Assembly: GCA_020466095.1 (NCBI GenBank)
Contig: CM035807.1
Location: forward strand, 97,447,381 to 97,511,380
DNA: 64,000 bases
Source of the DNA: Chlorops oryzae
Taxonomy: Eukaryota > Arthropoda > Insecta > Diptera > Chloropidae
Direction of reading: 5' to 3'
Shown: positions 28,322 through 41,100 of the stretch, in pieces
Layout: each line of letters starts with the position of its first letter
Position numbering within the stretch: position 1 is the first letter of the stretch
Notes under the pieces: model-generated
Told to the model about the DNA's origin: nothing
Database searches by the model: none
Seen by the model: the letters and a program-made list of their open reading frames with translations, nothing else
Position numbers and translations under genes: made by a program

Positions 28322-30229
28322 TTTGACTGAAAATTATATTTTTATTTTTTAAGAAATAAAATTTTTGGTAGGCCCGAAGATTCGCAAATTGTGTGCGCGG
28401 TGCATGCTATCACACCTTGAGACTTGTTCTAAGGGGTTCTAGATTTTTTTTTTTATTCTCGTGTAGCTTATATCTACTGTGTATGATATGCTATCGAAAA
28501 GAAAATTCAACATTTCAATCATTGTGGACGTGACAGTTGCTTTAGTGAGACGTTTTTGTTAAGAGAACCTTTTTTTGAAGTTTCTTGAGAGGATATCCCA
28601 AGTTCTCAGGACCTGATTTAGGGCTTGGCAAGCCAGGCAAATGTCCAGAGCGGCACTGTGAGGGGCGGTAATTTCATATAGACATGCGAAAATAGTACCC
28701 CAATAGTGCCATCGCTTTATTTAACAAACTCAATATTTATGGTTTTTCTAATGCTTTTTTAAACAACACTCACTCAAAATTGGCTTTCTAACATATACTA
28801 GAGCACACTCTGAGAGAACGACCTATGTACTTTCGAGGTAAAAGGGCGGTTTTATTCATAGAGTCACCGAAATTCGAGTTCAGTTGCTAAAATGAAATTC
28901 TTCAAACCAAGTTATAACATTAATTTCTTAGGTTTATAAGAAATTGACTCTCTCCTTTTAGCAACGAACTCATTCCACGTCAATTTCCCTTCTTTTGTTT
29001 AACAGGATCGATGGAAGCTTTTAACCAAACTCACTCTCAAGGCCTGTTACCTAAAATGTCTTCATGTGCTGCGGTCACTCGTTACCTCTAGTTTACAATC
29101 AATAAATAAGTCCATTTAAAGCCAACCTCAATCTGAAGTGACTCAGCAGTCCTATTTGCAGCTTCTAAAGTATTGTGTGGCGAAATAAAAAATATACAAA
29201 AAAAAAACAAAAATCACGTGACACATCCGAGCAATTTTTCATGGAACAAATTGTTATGGGCATGCACTGACTGTTTGACAGTTTACAGGAAAGCGATCGG
29301 GAGACAAATTTTTTGGGATACACTTATCGACAACCAGCAGGATCTGTATGCTCACAACACCGAACATCACACTACGGCAAGACCGCCTGCTGAGTTCCCG
29401 AGCACACATGGCCCACAAAGAGAGGTGAGTTCACAAATAATTCTCCTCCAGTTCGTTGTAAAAAGTGTCAAAGCTATTAATTTGCAAGTTTTTCTGTCAT
29501 AACCGCATGGCATGTCAGTTGGTTGAGTTGCACGACGGGTGGTAGAGCGGGTGTTGTGCACAGTTACATATGTAGATATACCATATATACTTAATATGCA
29601 TTGAAATATTTTCGCAGAATGCCATGTTGCAGCTTAACCAAAGTCCGTTTTTTCTTTTTTTTTTAGCAGCTGAATGAATCGTTTTATTTGAAACAAAAAA
29701 GAAATTACCCTAATTTATTTTAAAGATTTTTCGTTGAGACAAAAGCTTTTTCGGCAAGCAATTGTTTCGAGATTTTTATCGCTCATTTGAAATTCATTCG
29801 AGGCTCGAGAAAATAATTTTTTAAAAGTAATAATAAAAAATAAAACAATTAATGCACCAATTTTGGCAATACGTTGACAAATACGTCGAAAAGGCCACAA
29901 TAATCATCAGAGGGACTAATCTTGATTCAGAGAAAATAATAAATAAATACGAAAAGATAAAATGGAATCAAATTTTAGAGATTATTTTGAACGTTTAAAC
30001 CGCTTAGTAATTGAAAATGCACTGCGAGAAATGCTGTAAGAATTTGTAAATCAGCGAAAGTAGATAGATAGTTCTTTGACGTAAAAGAGAACAAACAATG
30101 ATTTTATGAAGCCTTTTTTTAAAGGCGAAAATGTTTTGGATACGACATCAACTGAGAAACCGAGTTTCCTTTTTTAAGCGACCTTTTGTACTCACAACAA
30201 CATATTTGGCATTTGGTCGTACTCGCCAC
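28322..30229. other. Gene-free stretch
   Basis: No gene is supported. Short overlapping frames at 29173-29502 and on the opposite strand lack domains. Poly-T runs lie near 28448-28457 and 29655-29664. Confidence 0.5.
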
Positions 30230-30820
30230 TAGTGTTGAAACGATACCATGAAAGTATCGATACCTGTACTTATTTAATGTATCGAGATAAAGTATCGATA
30301 CCACTAAAATACCGAACCAAAAGTATCGATACTAGGCAGTACTTCCTCAAGATTAAGCAAATTTTTAAGATTATTGGTATTTACATATCATAAAACAGGT
30401 AGCACAATACTTCAGTGTTTTAAAACAAATACGGCACTTTGCACTTGTCGAATCCAAGCGCGTAAGATGGATACAGACCTTAGACTTGGCCATTTCTTTT
30501 TGAATTACTGTTTCTTGTTAGTGCTGCCAATAATTTGGCGCAGGCTTAACCTTAAGACAATTTATAAAAATTCCTTTCCCTTCCTAGGAAAATGCTTACG
30601 AAAAATCCATTTCAAAATGAAATCGGAAAAGTCCCTCAAAAAGGGAAAACCGCCCAAATTTACAGCACTAATACAAGGAAAAATATTTAGAGTAAATACC
30701 GACATTAAAGTATCGATACCGCGAAAATACTTGGTGGTAAGTGTTGAGTACAAAATATACTCAGTATCGACTAAAAGTGTTCGATATCAAGTAGTATTAA
30801 CTCATTTTGTTTCAACACTA
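30230..30820. mobile_element. hAT-like MITE with TATCGATA sites, 591 bp
   Basis: Terminal inverted repeats TAGTGTTGAAAC (left) and GTTTCAACACTA (right) are flanked by a perfect 8-bp target duplication, CTCGCCAC, at 30222-30229 and 30821-30828, as expected for hAT insertion. The inside contains four perfect TATCGATA palindromes (30255-30262, 30293-30300, 30324-30331, 30711-30718). In Drosophila TATCGATA is the DRE bound by DREF and overlaps BEAF-32 CGATA sites. The 190-codon open frame at 30374-30946 mostly lies inside this element, runs over its right end and has no transposase motif, so it is not a gene. Confidence 0.85.
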
Positions 30821-30828
30821 CTCGCCAC

Positions 30829-32457
30829 AACAAAAACTTCCCTGTTGTTTTTGTCGAGTTGTACTCGCCCAATTTTCATACAGTTTTCAAAAAATTTGGC
30901 AGTTTCGTGTAGTAAAATAGAGGTAAAATTTTTGCGTTCACATTGATCTCTTTTGAATGTGTGCAGTCCCCCAATTTTGAAGTTCCATATATCGCCCTTC
31001 CCCTTAAGCAACACACACATAGCTATGTGTAGATTGAATCCCCTCCCATCGAGGATCTTAAGTAATTCTTCGACAATCAACAACAAGAAAACAGCCTCAA
31101 AACTAGCATAAAATATTTTTTTTTTTAATTTTTTCTCAGTGCATATATTCATTTTGCAATTACAATTGTCGCAATTACTTCGCAGTCTCAAAAGCTTTCA
31201 ACTAAATGAATGAAAATGGCGTCCAAACGATTTTTGGCAACCGGTTTTTGTCCTCGGCTTTTTGGGTTTTTGGTTTTTTATATTTAATTTTGTCGTTAAG
31301 CTGCAAAACATTTTAGATAATTACGCACAAAATAATGGAAATGGAAATGAGCAATGAATATTTGAGAGAATTTTAATTTTCGATTTAAATTTGTTGAACA
31401 TTTTTGCATTGTTTGCTGCTGACAGTAATTACATGCTCCGGCGATTCGATTAAAAACATTCGATAAGCGAAAAACAATTTTCGATGTTTTCCGAACAGGT
31501 GAAAACATGCGCCGCCAAGATCATCGCCAATGAGAATAGAATCTCTGTGCTTTGATCGAAATAATCTGAAAAATAAAAGCTTATCAATACTCTGCCCAGC
31601 TAAACATTCCCTGGGCTAAGCTCATACATATTTAAAACTGCTCCTTGTACTCCTTGAGTTGAGTTTTTTTTTTTTCGTTTCTTTTTCTTTTATGTGGTCT
31701 CATCAACAAAGCAAAAGATCACTCATGCATCATCGGCCGCCTTTCGGCCCTTGCTTGACTCACGTCAACTAATAAATCCATCTCAACTCAACTCACCCAT
31801 GGATCTTGCCGATGATACTGCATATTGACAGTCTATCGAACGCAATTCAACTTTGGGCAGAATTGTTGATCTATAAGCCACCTCGATCTGAAAGTCAAAC
31901 GTAGAATACATACAGACATATGTACCTACCTTCAAACCTCATACGAAGCTGAACGTCCAATCGACTGTTCGTGCTTCGTACAGCCCTTCGAATAAATCGC
32001 GAGGCGCATGTCCATTTCGCAATCAGCAAACCAGTAACCCAGCAGCCGCCGCGTCTACTTGCCCGAGTTGCCCAGCCTGCCAAGTTGGTGAACTCGGTCA
32101 AGTCGGCTTGGGCCTTTAGGATGCTTTAGGTGTCAAGAGCAATAAAATGCCGGCCTGTAATCAACGCGATCCTAAATAGGTGTACAAATTACAGTAAAGT
32201 CCTTAATTATAGCAAAAACGCCGCTGTCGCTGTTTCGCTCGATGCTGCTGTCGCCGTCGCGGTCGCCGTCGATGGGGCTGTTGCAGTCGATAGTTCCTTT
32301 TTCCTTTTGCCCTTCCTGGTGCCCTTTCCCGTTCACCGTTCGCTGATGAAGCACATATGTAGGTGAGGATGCGATGGACTGACGAAGCTAACGCGTTGCA
32401 GCACTTAATTCAAAACGTAACCACAACCAAAAAAAAAAAGGGACGCCACGGAGAATA
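30829..32457. other. Gene-free stretch
   Basis: I see no supported gene, only short overlapping frames and a T run near 31664-31675. A GTCGCCGTCGCGGTCGCC-like low-complexity run near 32240-32300 produces paired artefact frames on both strands. Confidence 0.5.
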
Positions 32458-33474
32458 TCCTTGGCATAATGTGCTCATTGCCTCAGCCTCAGCCTCAGCC
32501 TTAGTCTCACTTGGCTATTAAGAATTTGGCACGGAGCGGCGGCAACAACGCTGATGATGGCGAGATCAATGCAATTTTGCGCACAATTGCAACAGATGAC
32601 GACGCAACGTAAGGTTGCTCCCAACGTGTTTTGCTTTGCCTCATCTTTTTGCAGTTGTTGTTGTTATTGTTTTTATTGTTTTCGGAATACACTCGTTGTG
32701 GCAGTGTTGTTGTTGTTGTTGTTGTTGGCATGAAATAATGCTTTCGACCGAAATTGCTTTTGATCGATTTGATCGGCGCTTCAAGAGATCAAAGAGAATA
32801 TTGCGAAGCACGATCGAACTCTGGCGATGTAAATAGAGATTCAGTTCCACTTCAGGACTATGGTTCAATGTGTGGCGGCCCAAATGATGGTGGCGTTAGC
32901 GTTTGTGGTGTAAATAGTGATTCATGTGCGATACACAAAAAGAAAGAAAATCAGAAGAAGAACAAAGCAAAAGCGATCTAAGTATATGATTGGACGCGGA
33001 ATTTCATCAAAGAGTCTAAAATTGTATACGATTAGTGGGAAAATAAAGCTAAATGAATTTGAGTAATACGGTTTCGAAGGGTTCGTTTTACGCCTTTAAG
33101 AGACACCATCATCATCATCGTCATCAAGTCCCGATCCACGCAGAGGGAAAAGACCACATAAAATACCCTCTAAATAAGAACAAAGTTTAGATGATTTCTC
33201 TTTTGTTTTTATCCAAGAAGAGGATCATCAAAGTTTTACCGGGAATTCCTTTTTCAATAAAATTGAGATGATTCCTCGTAGAAATAAGAAGGAATTCTTT
33301 TTTAAAAAAAAAACATAAAATGATTGCCTAACCAGGGGCGGACTGGGCTACCGGAAAAATGCCCCCAGTCCGCCCTTGTACCTCACAATCTGATGTAGGC
33401 GATGCCGCTCCGTGCCAAATTCTTAATAGCCCAGTGAGACTAAGGCTGAGGCAATGAGGGCATTATTCCAAGGA
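32458..33474. repeat. Inverted repeat pair enclosing 863 bp
   Basis: The 83-bp left arm (32458-32540) and the 71-bp right arm (33404-33474) are reverse complements with few mismatches. The left arm has an extra 12 bases, two more CCTCAG units. Shared blocks include CTATTAAGAATTTGGCACGG. The arms do not look like transposon termini, and the enclosed DNA holds no recognisable transposase. A GTT repeat lies at about 32705-32728. The pair could be the inverted duplication left by staggered breaks at an inversion, or an unknown element. Confidence 0.7.
33333..33378. mobile_element. 46-bp hAT terminal remnant
   Basis: CAGGGGCGGACTGGG at 33333 and CCCAGTCCGCCCTTG ending at 33378 are near-perfect inverted repeats with only a short spacer. 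CAGGGGCGGACTGGG resembles termini of hAT elements. The flanking octamers, TGCCTAAC (33325-33332) and TACCTCAC (33379-33386), match at six of eight positions, consistent with an old target duplication. It is probably an internally deleted hAT. Confidence 0.55.
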
Positions 33475-36400
33475 CATACATACATATGTGCAGCTCTTTT
33501 ACCGCTCTTGGGCAAAAACAATATTCCCTCTTCCCATTACCATGTTTTCGCATGTGCATGTCGCCCCTCACAGTCCCGGTTTGGGCAGTTTCCCGGCTTG
33601 CCAACCCCTAAATCGGGGCTTGATCATCGTCACCAGCCGAAATGCAGCCCCAATGAACGCTTTCCGCTTTGTGTGCGTAAACCTTTTTTTATAAGAAATT
33701 GTTGCGCCTGCCATCTGCAGCCAACTTTCAACAGTTATTGCTTTCAACGAAATATTTTTGATTCTAATTCGGGGTCACTTTTTGACCTCACAGGAACGTA
33801 GCAGCTTATGGTAGCAATTTTTTTTTATCGTTTTCAATTTCGACGATTATGTCCGAGTTCATGGAGAGCTTTTTATGCCACATTATAAGCTAAAAAAAGT
33901 TCTCATGTTGGATAGAAAATAAGTATAAAAACAAATCCCCCTTGAACAATTCCAGCGCACCTGATTGAAGGCATGGTTGCCATTCTGGAATAGTCATTCC
34001 AAATATGGAACGTAGGTATTTTCACGTCCGATGCAAACAACTTTGGATTTTGAATATAGGTACTATACCCCTTTCCTGCCCAGACAGATACTATCGCAGA
34101 CTGTTGAAAATCATCAATGATTTAATTGTGACGCATTCCCTTTTAAGGAAACTAAGTAATTAAACGGGAATGGTACGTTTTAGGGATGGGCAAAAAATAT
34201 CGAATTCGAAGTTCTCGAGTTATATTTTCAAAGTTTGGTGTATTCAGTGGAGTAGAGGGACATATTGGTGCACTTGGAACAATGGAGGCACAATGGAGGA
34301 AATGCTGTCCCTCCCCTCCGCTTCTGGCCCTCCTACTCGAAAAAACCTTAATAAAAACTAAAATAATTGTGATTTGGCTCCCAGGGCGGCTGCCCCTTTC
34401 TATCTCCCTTACAACACTACTGGGTACATTTCTGCGTAGCAAATAAAAGTTATTAAACGGCAACCATGGAAGCAGGTAGCTCCAAAGATGTTCCTTAGAG
34501 TGTCATTTTCTTGCATTTACGCTTGGTGATAATTTTGATTTGAGTTTTTATAATTCGCATTTATAAATCCCATTCCTCTTCTTTCCATAAAAAACGTCTG
34601 AGAGAAGAAAACGCAAGCCTGCATTTGTGCGTGCCACACAATCATTTGTATTAAACGCTCGCAAGTTGCAAAAAAAAAAAACCAAAAAAAAATGAAAAAA
34701 AATCGAAACTTAAAAATAAAAATAAAATCGTTCGCATGAAATCCTCATAATGTTGGAAGGTAACTGTGTGCAAACTCTCTCGCCCCCCTGCCCCCTCTCG
34801 CATGCACAGCGCGATTAAATTTGATTATGGCCAACTGCAATTAATGCATGCAGCTAGAAACCTCAACAATTTTCATCGAGCACGAAAGGTTTTTTTTTTT
34901 GTTGTTTTTGTATTTTTGTTTTAGTGTTTCTGCTTTCCCATGGCAATGGGAAGCGAGCGGTGGTCAAATTTGCTGATTTCACGCATCGGATTGCGGCCCA
35001 CTCGACCACAAAGACAAGTAGTGACCAAAACAAATTGTCTACGTCCAAATTGTTGGCACCTGAGCGTCTCAAAATGTTCAATTTTACGAGATTACATTCG
35101 CCATTATATCTGCAACCGTTAGATCCACCGATGCACCGACGCAACCATATGAAACTTTCACGGCTACTGCCGCAACTGAATTTTCCCGTACAGAGCGTAC
35201 AATGCTCAATTTGTTCATGAGTTATGTGTGTATGTATGTATGTATGTATGTTCGGCTTATGTTCGGAAAGGCATTTCCACGGCCGATCTGCTGTCGCTGT
35301 CGAAGTTTCGGCCACGCACGTGATTATGTCTAATGCCTTTCTACCGTTACTTTTCTTCGGTTTCAACTACGAGTATTTTTTTCGGACGATTGGTGACGCT
35401 TGCTTAAGCGAAATTGTGTAAAAAATTGGCAAAAAATTATGAGAAAAATCACATGGATCGTCGAAAAGTAATGGTAGCCTCAAGTAGCAGCCACTGGCGG
35501 GCAGGCATGCGGAGGCATTCGCAGTGGAGGCGTTTTTCACCGTGCTTAATTGATGATGAAAGCACGTTTTTCAATAACAACTACCGAACGATGAGCGGTG
35601 CGGTGCCAGTTGCAATCAGGAAAAAACTCCACTTTTTTCCTTCTCTACGATGTGGAAATTCTGTTTGATTTTGATTTGGTATATTAAAATGGAGGCTAGT
35701 TAAACTAAAGGCACCTTAATGCGTTTTTCTTGTTGATAAAAGGAAAAAGAGAAAAAATCTCTGAATTCTTCGAACAAAAATTTCATGGCATACCTATGGC
35801 ACTACGACTTTTGGCCTTTTTCCAGCAATTGCTACTACCCTTTCTCAATGCATAACGTTCGACTGAGTATCATTGACTATCCATCATTCATCACCAGCAA
35901 CAAGTAACGTAACGTAACGAAACGAAACGTAACGTAACGTTACCAAATGGCACCAAGACCAACAGCTTGTGTGTTCGCTCAGCAGGTGACATTTTTTCGC
36001 TGATTTTCGGCGCCGCACTTACCCCGTCATGCCAAGCGTGTTACTACATGATCAGACCAGTTAATCTTCAAGCCTTCAAGATGTGTACAAATCCAAATCG
36101 TCCACATTTCTTTTTCATTCTCGCTTGGCATCATTTATATTTTTATTACCCAAAACATTTGACCAGACAGACTACAATCCATTGGACGCGACTCAAGCCA
36201 GTCCAGTCCAATGACTCGCGGGCTGGCCGGCCGGCTTGTCTGGGATTTCGAGTTGGAGTTGCATTGGAGGCTGCTGACCGGCCAGGGATTACATTCATAG
36301 GTATAGTTTTGATGTTTATTTTGATTTATGACAAGCGACAAAAACACTTAATTTGACGTAAACCTGAAGTCAAAACGCGAAGACGCAGGCGCCGTATCAC

Positions 36401-38236
36401 ATCGTCGAAACGTTCAACAATCGACACTTCGCACGCATGCGCACTCCGCACACAGTTCACTGCAGTTGAATAAGAAGCAAACACAGTACCAGCTATTGGG
36501 CGATCGATGCGCCCCGAACTGCGCTATATGGAACTATCTATCATTTCGATTATCTAAGTCAGTAACCAGCAGAATCTCACTCCTAAATACTCGTACACAT
36601 GTACATATGTTCATATGAACATATCTCGACGATGTTTTTCTCGGGTATCTTCATTCGAATCTTGCCAGTTTTGTGTGTTTTGTACGATGAATTAATAACT
36701 CTGCCAGTTCGGAACTGTTGCTGATTTCCTTCAAGCAAGATTAATTGTTTCAATCATATCAACGCGCATTTCTCTCAGTGGATATTGGAATTTCTGTTCT
36801 GTTTTGTTTCTCTTTTATCAAATTTTTTTGTCTTATTTCGTCTTAACTTTTTCCTCTGGAGTATTTTCCCTGTATCTTTCTCTTTTCGGTTTTTATTTAA
36901 ATTTTTTTTCTTTTAGTTTTATTTTATTTTTTCTTCTATTTTCTCCCAGTTCAATGATCAATGATCAATGATCTTGGATGAGTATGTGTAGGGATTACGG
37001 CGCAGACAGCTCATTTCGTGGTATAACTGATCTGCGGAGCTTCTCCAGAGTCGGACGTAATCAAGATGCTAATTTGAAGAAGATTAATAATTCACGGAGC
37101 AGTCACATGACGTACCCCGTTTAGCTGTGGATCGAGCCGCATTTGCGTCAGTTGAGTAAATTCTAAGTATGAAGGTTTTTTTTTTGAAGGATTCTTGTCA
37201 AATTTGAGAGTTAGACCGACCTTCTAATGAGGGATTTTTGAGAGAAATATCAAGTTTTCATCACCGCATTTGAAAATCACCAAATTGACTAGGTATATAC
37301 ATAGAATCCTTCGAGCGAAAGCAGTTTTTTTTTCTGTCTTTGGAGTTAAAAGCTTCCCGCGAGATTAATTGAATTCTTATGACTAAGCGAAAAATGTTGG
37401 CAAAGCAATCTGCATACAGATGGAGGCTTGCATTTCGGTGCAGACGTAAACAATCAACGAAACCACCTTCTTTTGCGTTGCGTTGAGGCCTTCGGGTCAA
37501 ATCAAGAAAGTCGTAGTTCTCGGACATTAGGCATTAATAATCTTGCTCCGTAACCGTGAACATGCTGACAGTCTATAGCAGATTTGCAACAAAATACAAA
37601 ACGCACATTCATCTCATGATCCTCGAGGAATAAGCCGATTCGCAGACAACTGGGCAGTTCGAATGAGGCCACTTAAGACGGACACATTCGAACCGCATAA
37701 TTCATGCAGTCGCATTCGCAGTCGCAGTCCGTCTTTGAGTTATGAGGTTATTAAGTTGAAGTGTTAAAATGATTTTTAACCCAAATTCATGTTCTCGTGT
37801 TGTTAATTAGGTTCATGTCAGAAACCTCTTTGCGAAGTGCCAGTTAAAAGCGCATTTCACTGAGGCATAAAGTGTTGGCAGTTGAATCTGAAACGTGAAT
37901 GAGCAGAGAGAAAAGGCATTTTTTTGTTTTTTAATATTTGTTTTCAGTCCAATCTTATGTCTGAAAAAGAAATGATTTAACCAAGATCGATGTTGCTAAA
38001 ATAATTTCTCTTGAGAGAAAGGAGGTGAATAGAGATTGTTATATGAACGAATTAACCAATATTAAATTAAGAAGTATCATACCGTCTAACACAGTAGGTA
38101 GTATTTACAAAAGTTAATAAAATTTTAGATATGATTTCTATCCAAAAGCATTCCATGCAAATCTTTATTTGCAGAAACATCTTTTTTAATCGCATTTCAG
38201 ACGCAATGCCGCTTTTCTTTTGGTCTTCGCGGAATG
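33475..38236. other. Gene-free stretch
   Basis: No supported gene. A TATG microsatellite at about 35225-35250 and a run of AACGTAACGTAACGAAACG-type 5-bp repeats at about 35904-35942 are the main structures. A minus-strand frame of 167 codons at 34863-35366 reads through the TATG repeat and has no domain. Position 36380-36500 is locally GC-richer but shows no clear coding or promoter signature. Confidence 0.5.
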
Positions 38237-38244
38237 CTTTGTAG

Positions 38245-38603
38245 CAGTGATGCCAGATTTTATCGATAAAAAAACCCTCATATATTGGAAAAAAACCCAT
38301 TTTCCCCCATTTTCAAAAAATAAAAACCCACGAAAAAACCCAGAATGATTTTTTGAAAATATGGGCGTACCGATTTCAAAATTGAACATTGGATTTAAAC
38401 GCAATATTTCAATATTTTAATATTTTAATAAAAGTATCAAGAAAATAACAAAAAAATAAAAGCAACTTAAAATTGTAGTAGTAAATGTACCTTAAATGTA
38501 GTGCATAAATTTCGATATAAAATTACCCATACTTTTCCCCATGTCACGTTTTTTGAGTGAAAAACCCACAATATGGGGAAAACCCCACAATCTGGCATCA
38601 CTG
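38245..38603. mobile_element. hAT MITE, 359 bp
   Basis: The ends are CAGTGATGCCAGATT and AATCTGGCATCACTG, and a perfect 8-bp target duplication CTTTGTAG flanks the element at 38237-38244 and 38604-38611. The inside is rich in AAAAACCC and GGGTTTTT runs. Related fragments occur at 38895-39122 and 42808-43022, both ending in degraded GGCATCA/GCAGCACTG termini. The insertion splits the left boundary of the neighbouring element at 38608. Confidence 0.9.
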
Positions 38604-38607
38604 CTTT

Positions 38608-40071
38608 GTAGAGCTGGAGAACTATCGATAGTTGCGATCATCGATAGTCTGAAATATCGAATGTATTGGTAGTACAATCGGAAGATATATTTTAAAACAT
38701 CAACTAATTTCATTGGCAAATTGCTAGTGATTTCAATCAAGCATGTTTGAGCTGTTTAACATTTAAATATCAACCATTTGAAAGTTTTAAATTTAAAAAA
38801 TTAATAGTGGTCCTATAAAAATTTAATAAAGTACTGAGAATAAGTATCACTCCTCATTTAATATCACGTGGTAATATACAAGAAGCCGAATTTGAAAACC
38901 TTTCTTACTCAATTCTCCATACTTTGTAACCAGCACTGATGCTAAGCAGTATTTTGGTGACTCTTTTTCCCTTGGATATTGAAAAAAATTTCTTTATTTC
39001 TGTTTTCTTTAGGAAAGTGATAAGTAAAATCCCTTGCAAACATTTGAAGTGATTTTTGGTTAAAGGTAAAATCGAAAAAAACCCTCAAAACGCAAAAAAC
39101 CTTCGTTCTGGCATCAATGCATAGAATAAAATTTTGGAATGACGCCTATAATTCTCATTTGGTTTGTAAAATGGGACACATAAGACTCGCAGCATTTCTG
39201 AAGTTTTTTCACGACGTGAGGTAGCCAGAAGTTGTGTAAGCTATAATCACCATCACCATGACCGTCGTCATCACCATCATCATCACCATCATCATCACCA
39301 TCATCATCACCATCATCATCACCATCATCATCACCATCATCATCACCATCATCAATCACCATCATCACCATCAACACCATCATCATCACCACAATCACCA
39401 TCAACAACATTAACACCATCAACACCATCATCATAACCAACCTCACCATCAACATCGCCATCATAATCACCCACCTCACCATCATCATCATCATCATTAC
39501 ACCATTATCACCATCATCATCACCAACCCCACCATCATCACCAACCTCGCCATCATCATCATCATCACCATCATCATCACCATTACCATCACCATTATCA
39601 TCATCATCACCATTATCATCATCATCACCAACATCATCATTATCACCATCATCATCACCAAATTCACCATCACCATCATCACCATCTCATCATCACCATC
39701 ATCACCATTAATATCACCATCATCACCAACCTCACCATCATCATCATGACAATTAATATCTTCATCATCACCAACCTCACCATCATCATCGATATTTTCG
39801 ATTATCAATAATTTTAACAATCGATAATTTTGATAATTGAAAGATGAATTTACGAGCAGTTCTCGGCCTTATCTAAATAAAGGCTTTTTTAGGAATCTGT
39901 CCATTTAAAAAAAAAGACAACCCTCTGTCACCGCCAGCTCCACCTTTCCAATGCTAAAGTAAATGTCCATGAATCAAAATAATCGATAGTCTTCAAAAAC
40001 CATCGCTGCTTGCGATAGTTTGAAACCATCGATAGTATCGATAGTGCTACCGATTTATTCTCCAGCTCTAC
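38608..40071. mobile_element. Element A with GTAGAGCTGGAGAA termini
   Basis: The left end GTAGAGCTGGAGAAC is mirrored by TTCTCCAGCTCTAC at 40058-40071. Both ends carry CTATCGATAG-type sequence just inside. A second right end of the same family occurs at 44738-44779 plus 46486-46516, split by another insertion. Between the termini lie a fragment of the AAAAACCC hAT family (38895-39122) and a large GAT microsatellite. No transposase is seen and no target duplication is obvious, so the class is undetermined and the two ends might belong to separate insertions. Confidence 0.6.
39247..39791. repeat. CAT/ATG trinucleotide microsatellite, about 545 bp
   Basis: A long imperfect run of CATCAT and CACCATCAT units with CAAC, CTCACC and CATAAT interruptions. 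On the minus strand it opens frames of poly-Met/Val/Asp, which are artefacts of composition. It lies inside element A. Confidence 0.9.
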
Positions 40072-40122
40072 ATCTAAGGTCACCTATGGTGTGCCAATTT
40101 TCTTAGCGTCGCATATAACCAT

Positions 40123-41100
40123 ATATGGGGCATTTCACGTCAAGTGTACCCGCTCAAAAAACTTTATACCTGGGATTTCGATGAAACTTGGTGGAAATGT
40201 TGCGCAATGAGAGTACATGAATTGTGCAAAAGGAGGAGGGGAAATATTGACCGGGTGCCTAGATACAGGGTGTTAAACTTTCGGTCCTTTTTGTATTCAA
40301 AAATTCTACGTCTCGCAAATTGGCAAATTAAAAAAATGTGATGAAGGATTTTTATAGATTTTTGTCTGCTCTTTCCGAAAAAAAAATATTAAAATCCGCA
40401 GAATTTATTATTGATGCACAAAAAAACGGTTTTTAATTTTTTATAATCAATTTTTCGCCGAATGCGACATTTTTGATATTTTTTAAAATAATTTTAAACG
40501 AAAGCTGGGCTTTTTTTCTATAAAATGACATCTTAAACAAGATGGGATCTCCAAAACTAACGACTAAAATAGAGGTGGGAGAACTTCTCAAGTTGATAAA
40601 GCTGAATAACGGTTCTGCGTGCTTGGCGCGTGGGTCGCGCTGGGTTCTCCACCTCTATTTAGTCGTTAGTTTTGGAGATCCCATCTCGTTTAAGATGTCA
40701 TTTTATAGAAAAAAAGCCCAGCTTTCGTTTAAAATTATTTTAAAAAATATCAAAAATGTCGCATTCGGCGAAAAATTGATTATAAAAATAAAAACCGTTT
40801 TTTTGTGCATCAATAATAAATTCTGCGGATTTTAATATTTTTTTTCGGAAAGAGCAGACAAAAATCTATAAAAAATCCTTTATCACATTTTTTTAATTTG
40901 CCAATTTGCGAGACGTAGAATTTTTTGAATACAAAAGGACCGAAAGTTTAACACCCTGTATCTAGGCACCCGGTCAATATTTCCCCTCCTCCTTTTGCAC
41001 AATTCATGTACTCTCATTGCGCAACATTTCCACCAAGTTTCATCGAAATCCAGGTATAAAGTTTTTTGAGCGGGTACACTTGACGTGAAATGCCCCATAT
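40123..41100. mobile_element. Foldback element, 978 bp near-perfect palindrome
   Basis: The left arm (40123-40584) and the right arm (40644-41100) are near-identical reverse complements of about 460 bases, separated by a 59-base loop (40585-40643). Both ends read ATATGGGGCATTTCACGTCA inward. The same open frame (containing DETWWKCCAMRVHELCKRRR) therefore appears on both strands, as a mirror artefact. Long arms with few differences imply recent origin or gene conversion between arms. No transposase is present, so it would be a non-autonomous foldback type. Confidence 0.9.

Noticed and set aside
30374..30946. 190-codon + strand frame
   Set aside because: Mostly within the hAT MITE at 30230-30820, crosses its boundary and contains no transposase motif.
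34863..35366. 167-codon minus-strand frame
   Set aside because: Runs through a TATG microsatellite (HTYIHTH) and overlaps open + strand frames; no domain.
39114..39820. Minus-strand frames of poly-Met/Val and Gly-Asp
   Set aside because: Artefact of the CAT trinucleotide microsatellite.
40144..40341. Frame with DETWWKCCAMRVHELC, also present on the other strand at 40883-41098
   Set aside because: The same sequence is mirrored by the foldback arms; no gene is needed to explain it.
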